Below, one piece after another: positions 59,861 through 64,000 of a DNA stretch of 64,000 nucleotides. The first letter of the stretch is position 1. Each line of letters starts with the position of its first letter. The notes below the pieces were generated by a model, which was not told where the DNA came from, made no database searches, and saw only the letters and a list, made by a program, of their open reading frames with translations. The translations under genes were made by a program, and so were the position numbers. Source of the stretch: Oceanibaculum nanhaiense (GTDB taxonomy: Bacteria > Pseudomonadota > Alphaproteobacteria > Oceanibaculales > Oceanibaculaceae); the NCBI RefSeq assembly GCF_002148795.1, contig NZ_MPOB01000005.1, positions 62,001 to 126,000 of the forward strand, in the 5' to 3' direction.

Positions 59861-61222
59861 CTAGCCTGCGGTTACGGCCATCCTGTCGGCTTCCGGCATG
59901 CGGGCGCAGGCCAGCGCGGACAAGATGCCGAGTGTACCCAGCAGCAGGATCGCGGCCTCGATGCCCAGCAGCGCCAGCACGGTGGCGCTGGCCGCGCCGG
60001 CGATCACCGTCAGCACGCCGGTCACGGTATTGCTGAAGGCAGCATAGAGGCCTTTCTGGTCGGCTGGCGCGCCATCCACCAGATAGGTCTTGCGGCCCAG
60101 CCGGACGCCGGCCTCGGCGATACCGATGATGACGAAGACCAGCGCATAGGCGGCCGGCGTCTGGAAGCCGTCACCCAGATGCGCCAGCATCAGCGCCAGC
60201 AGCGCGGCGAAGCCCGCGACCAGCCCGCTCAGTGCCATGACGAGGCGGCTGGACCGGTCGGCGAACAGGCCCCAGAACGGGCTGGAGAGAATGGCGGCGA
60301 TGCCGACCGCGATGACGAACAGCCCGAGCCCGCCCAGCCCTTCGCCGACGCTGCGCTGGGCATGCAGCGCATAGATCGGCATCGACAGTTCGACCGACAG
60401 CAGCAGGTTGCGGGCGAGCAGGAATTTGCGGAAGCCAGGCACATCGCGCATCAGCGCCATTCCGTCGCGGAAGGAATCGAGCGGCGTCACGCCGCCTTCG
60501 CGGGCCCCTTTCTCTTCCGCGATGGCGGCGAAGCAGAGCGCGCCCAATGCCCACAGGATGGCTGCCGCCGCGATCAGCAGCAGATAGGGGAACAGGCTTT
60601 CGGACTCGCCCTCCAGCCCCCAGCGCAGGCCGATGCCGGCGGCCAGCGTCAGCGCCCCGCCGATGGCGGCGCGGTTGGCCAGCATACGGCCGCGCCGGCC
60701 TTTCGGCACGGTCTTGCCGGTCACGTCCTGAAAGGCGACGGAGCCGACGCCGCTGGCCATCGAGAACAACGCCAGCAGCGCAATGATGGCGATGCCGGCG
60801 GCCAGCGGCGGCAACAGCAGGGCCGCCGGAATCATCAGCATCAGGCAGGCCGCCTGGGTAGCGCCGGCCATGACCCAGGCCCATTTGCGCCTTGCCAGCC
60901 GGCGGATCGAACCGGCAACGGCCAGCTGCGGCAGCAGCGACCCTGCCTGCTTCACCGGCTGCAGCAGGCCGACCAGGAAGGCCGGTGCGCCCAGCGCGCC
61001 GATCACCCAGGGCAGCACAAGGCCAGGACTGGCCAGCTGTTCGGCCAGCTTGGTGCAGGCGCCGTTCGCGACATTCAGCAGATAATTCTGTGGCAGCGCC
61101 GTACAGGCGCTGTCCGGGATCGCGGCACAGCTGCGGTCAGCGGCATCGTCGCCGCTGAGGAAGGCGTAGGCGCGGTCGAGTGTGCTGGGTATGCCGGGCT
61201 GGCCGGCGATTGCCTCGCTCAT
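59861..61222 (-). CDS. MFS transporter
   Basis: 453 residues with twelve hydrophobic helices after a hydrophilic N-terminus of about 60 residues (Cys-containing SCAAIPDSACTALPQ). GPS-like motif A is weak: LVGLLQPVKQAGSLLPQLAV and GLFADRSSRLVMALSG. Helix-linking KGRRGRMLANRAAIGGALT is between repeats. The substrate cannot be told. It follows cysQ by 15 bases on the same strand, so co-transcription with cysQ and the upstream molybdenum hydroxylase is likely. Confidence 0.84.
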   Translation of the reverse strand: MSEAIAGQPGIPSTLDRAYAFLSGDDAADRSCAAIPDSACTALPQNYLLNVANGACTKLAEQLASPGLVLPWVIGALGAPAFLVGLLQPVKQAGSLLPQLAVAGSIRRLARRKWAWVMAGATQAACLMLMIPAALLLPPLAAGIAIIALLALFSMASGVGSVAFQDVTGKTVPKGRRGRMLANRAAIGGALTLAAGIGLRWGLEGESESLFPYLLLIAAAAILWALGALCFAAIAEEKGAREGGVTPLDSFRDGMALMRDVPGFRKFLLARNLLLSVELSMPIYALHAQRSVGEGLGGLGLFVIAVGIAAILSSPFWGLFADRSSRLVMALSGLVAGFAALLALMLAHLGDGFQTPAAYALVFVIIGIAEAGVRLGRKTYLVDGAPADQKGLYAAFSNTVTGVLTVIAGAASATVLALLGIEAAILLLGTLGILSALACARMPEADRMAVTAG

Positions 61223-61237
61223 CTGTATGCCGTGATC

Positions 61238-62004
61238 CTAGATTTGACCCCGCACGACGAATTCGGGGTTCAGGAAGTTCGGCTTGCCATAGGCCAGCGG
61301 CGTGCCGTCCATCATCTCGACATGACCGCCTGCCGCCAGCACGATGGCGTGGCCGGCCGCCGTGTCCCATTCCGATGTCGGGCCGGTGCGGGGATAGAGG
61401 TCGGCCTCGCCTTCGGCCACCAGGCAGAATTTCAGTGAACTGCCGGCAACCTTCTGGTCCTTCATCCGAACGGTAGCAAGATAGGCTTCGAGCGCCGGAT
61501 TTCTATGGGAGCGGCTGGCGGCGACCGTCAGCCCGTCCGCCGGGGCTTTCCGCGCGCGGATCGGCGTCGGTGCAGCACCATTCTCGACACCGGCGCCAAG
61601 GCCGGCGGCACCCCAGTAGAGCCGCCCGGTGACCGGTACCAGGATCACCCCCAGCACCGGCACGCCCTTGTCGATCAGCCCGATATTGACGGTGAATTCG
61701 CCATTGCGGTTCACGAACTCCTTGGTGCCGTCCAGCGGATCGACCAGCCAGAAACGCCCGCCGGAGACATCCGGCCGCGCGCCGTCGGCATGCGATTCCT
61801 CGGAAACCACGGGAATATCCGGGGCAAGCGCCTGCAGCCGCGCGACGATCAGATCATCCGCCGCGCGGTCGGCGGCGGTGACCGGGGAGCCGTCTGCCTT
61901 GCCCTCGACAGCGAACCCCTCGCGGTAGAAGTCCAGGATCACGGCCCCGGCGTCGCGGGTGATCTGCTTGACCGGCTCCAGCAGGGCGGCGAGGTCAGGC
62001 TCGC

Positions 62005-62008
<4 letters not shown>
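61238..62008 (-). CDS. cysQ: 3'(2'),5'-bisphosphate nucleotidase CysQ
   Basis: 256 residues of the inositol-monophosphatase fold. Metal sites: VVSEESHAD with the Glu, FWLVDPLDGTKEF (D-P-L-D-G-T) and TSEWDTAAGHAIVLAAGG. It removes the 3' phosphate from PAP/PAPS, relieving inhibition by PAP and balancing sulfur assimilation. The start is a GTG that overlaps the stop of the upstream molybdenum hydroxylase gene by four bases (GTGA), so the two are translationally coupled. Confidence 0.93.

Positions 62009-64000
<1,992 letters not shown>

Overview
The window is GC-rich, densely packed bacterial chromosome. The gene content points to an alphaproteobacterium, most likely a Rhodospirillales-type lineage: an RpoE-ChrR pair, an IalB-family protein, methylmalonate-semialdehyde dehydrogenase, TAXI/TRAP transport, form II CoxL-like protein, DUF1045, DUF1194 and an EcfG-like promoter. 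The genus cannot be fixed from the sequence. There is no phage, insertion sequence, CRISPR array or rRNA. One tRNA, one toxin-antitoxin pair and one REP-like element are the only non-ordinary genetic elements.

Layout. 1-4.3 kb: a secreted protein, an Mpo1-like protein, asd, an IalB-family protein and the ECF sigma/ChrR anti-sigma pair. 4.3-12.3 kb: divergent tesA and ybbA-ybbP (the same arrangement as in E. coli), an aldo/keto reductase, a Bax-inhibitor-1 protein, pterin dehydratase, a HExxH metallopeptidase and a DUF1194 protein. 12.3-18.5 kb: mmsA, a DMT transporter and DUF1045 on the minus strand, a divergent iron alcohol dehydrogenase, then rlmN with two tandem paralogous small membrane proteins. 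18.6-25.8 kb: tRNA-Gly(CCC), a PRC-barrel protein behind a likely general-stress promoter, a LonC-like protease, a hydrophobic unknown protein, an SMP-30 protein, a cysteine-free DJ-1/PfpI protein and a GNAT.

26-31.7 kb: speD-speE for spermidine, the complete dTDP-L-rhamnose set rfbC-rfbB-rfbD-rfbA, and a ParDE-type toxin-antitoxin pair at its end. 31.7-38.5 kb: an M23-like protein, aspS, MarR, a GNAT, a lipoprotein, eda divergent from a D-2-hydroxyacid dehydrogenase, and a thioesterase. 38.5-46.9 kb: six minus-strand genes that look like one catabolic locus: a TPP enzyme, an IlvD/Edd sugar-acid dehydratase, an HpcH/HpaI aldolase, an Ldh/YiaK-type dehydrogenase, and a TAXI binding protein with its fused TRAP permease. 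It has no linked regulator, but operator-like dyads lie before the first gene and before the transporter genes.

47-51.6 kb: a membrane-anchored alpha/beta hydrolase-like protein, three overlapping glycosyltransferase family 9 genes (LPS-type surface glycan) and DUF423. 51.7-58 kb: an M20 deacylase, a REP-like element, an acyl-CoA dehydrogenase, a cupin, a GlcD-type flavoprotein and tsaC/sua5. 58-64 kb: an orphan ParA, msrP without msrQ, an MFS transporter, cysQ and a form II CoxL-like molybdenum hydroxylase subunit cut by the right edge.

The genes hang together as primary metabolism, envelope glycan and stress functions. The TAXI/TRAP sugar-acid locus is the best candidate for an undescribed pathway. 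The next most unusual items are the cysteine-free DJ-1 homologue, the M23 homologue with a replaced zinc ligand, the duplicated small membrane proteins beside rlmN, and the dyad-rich intergenic regions.
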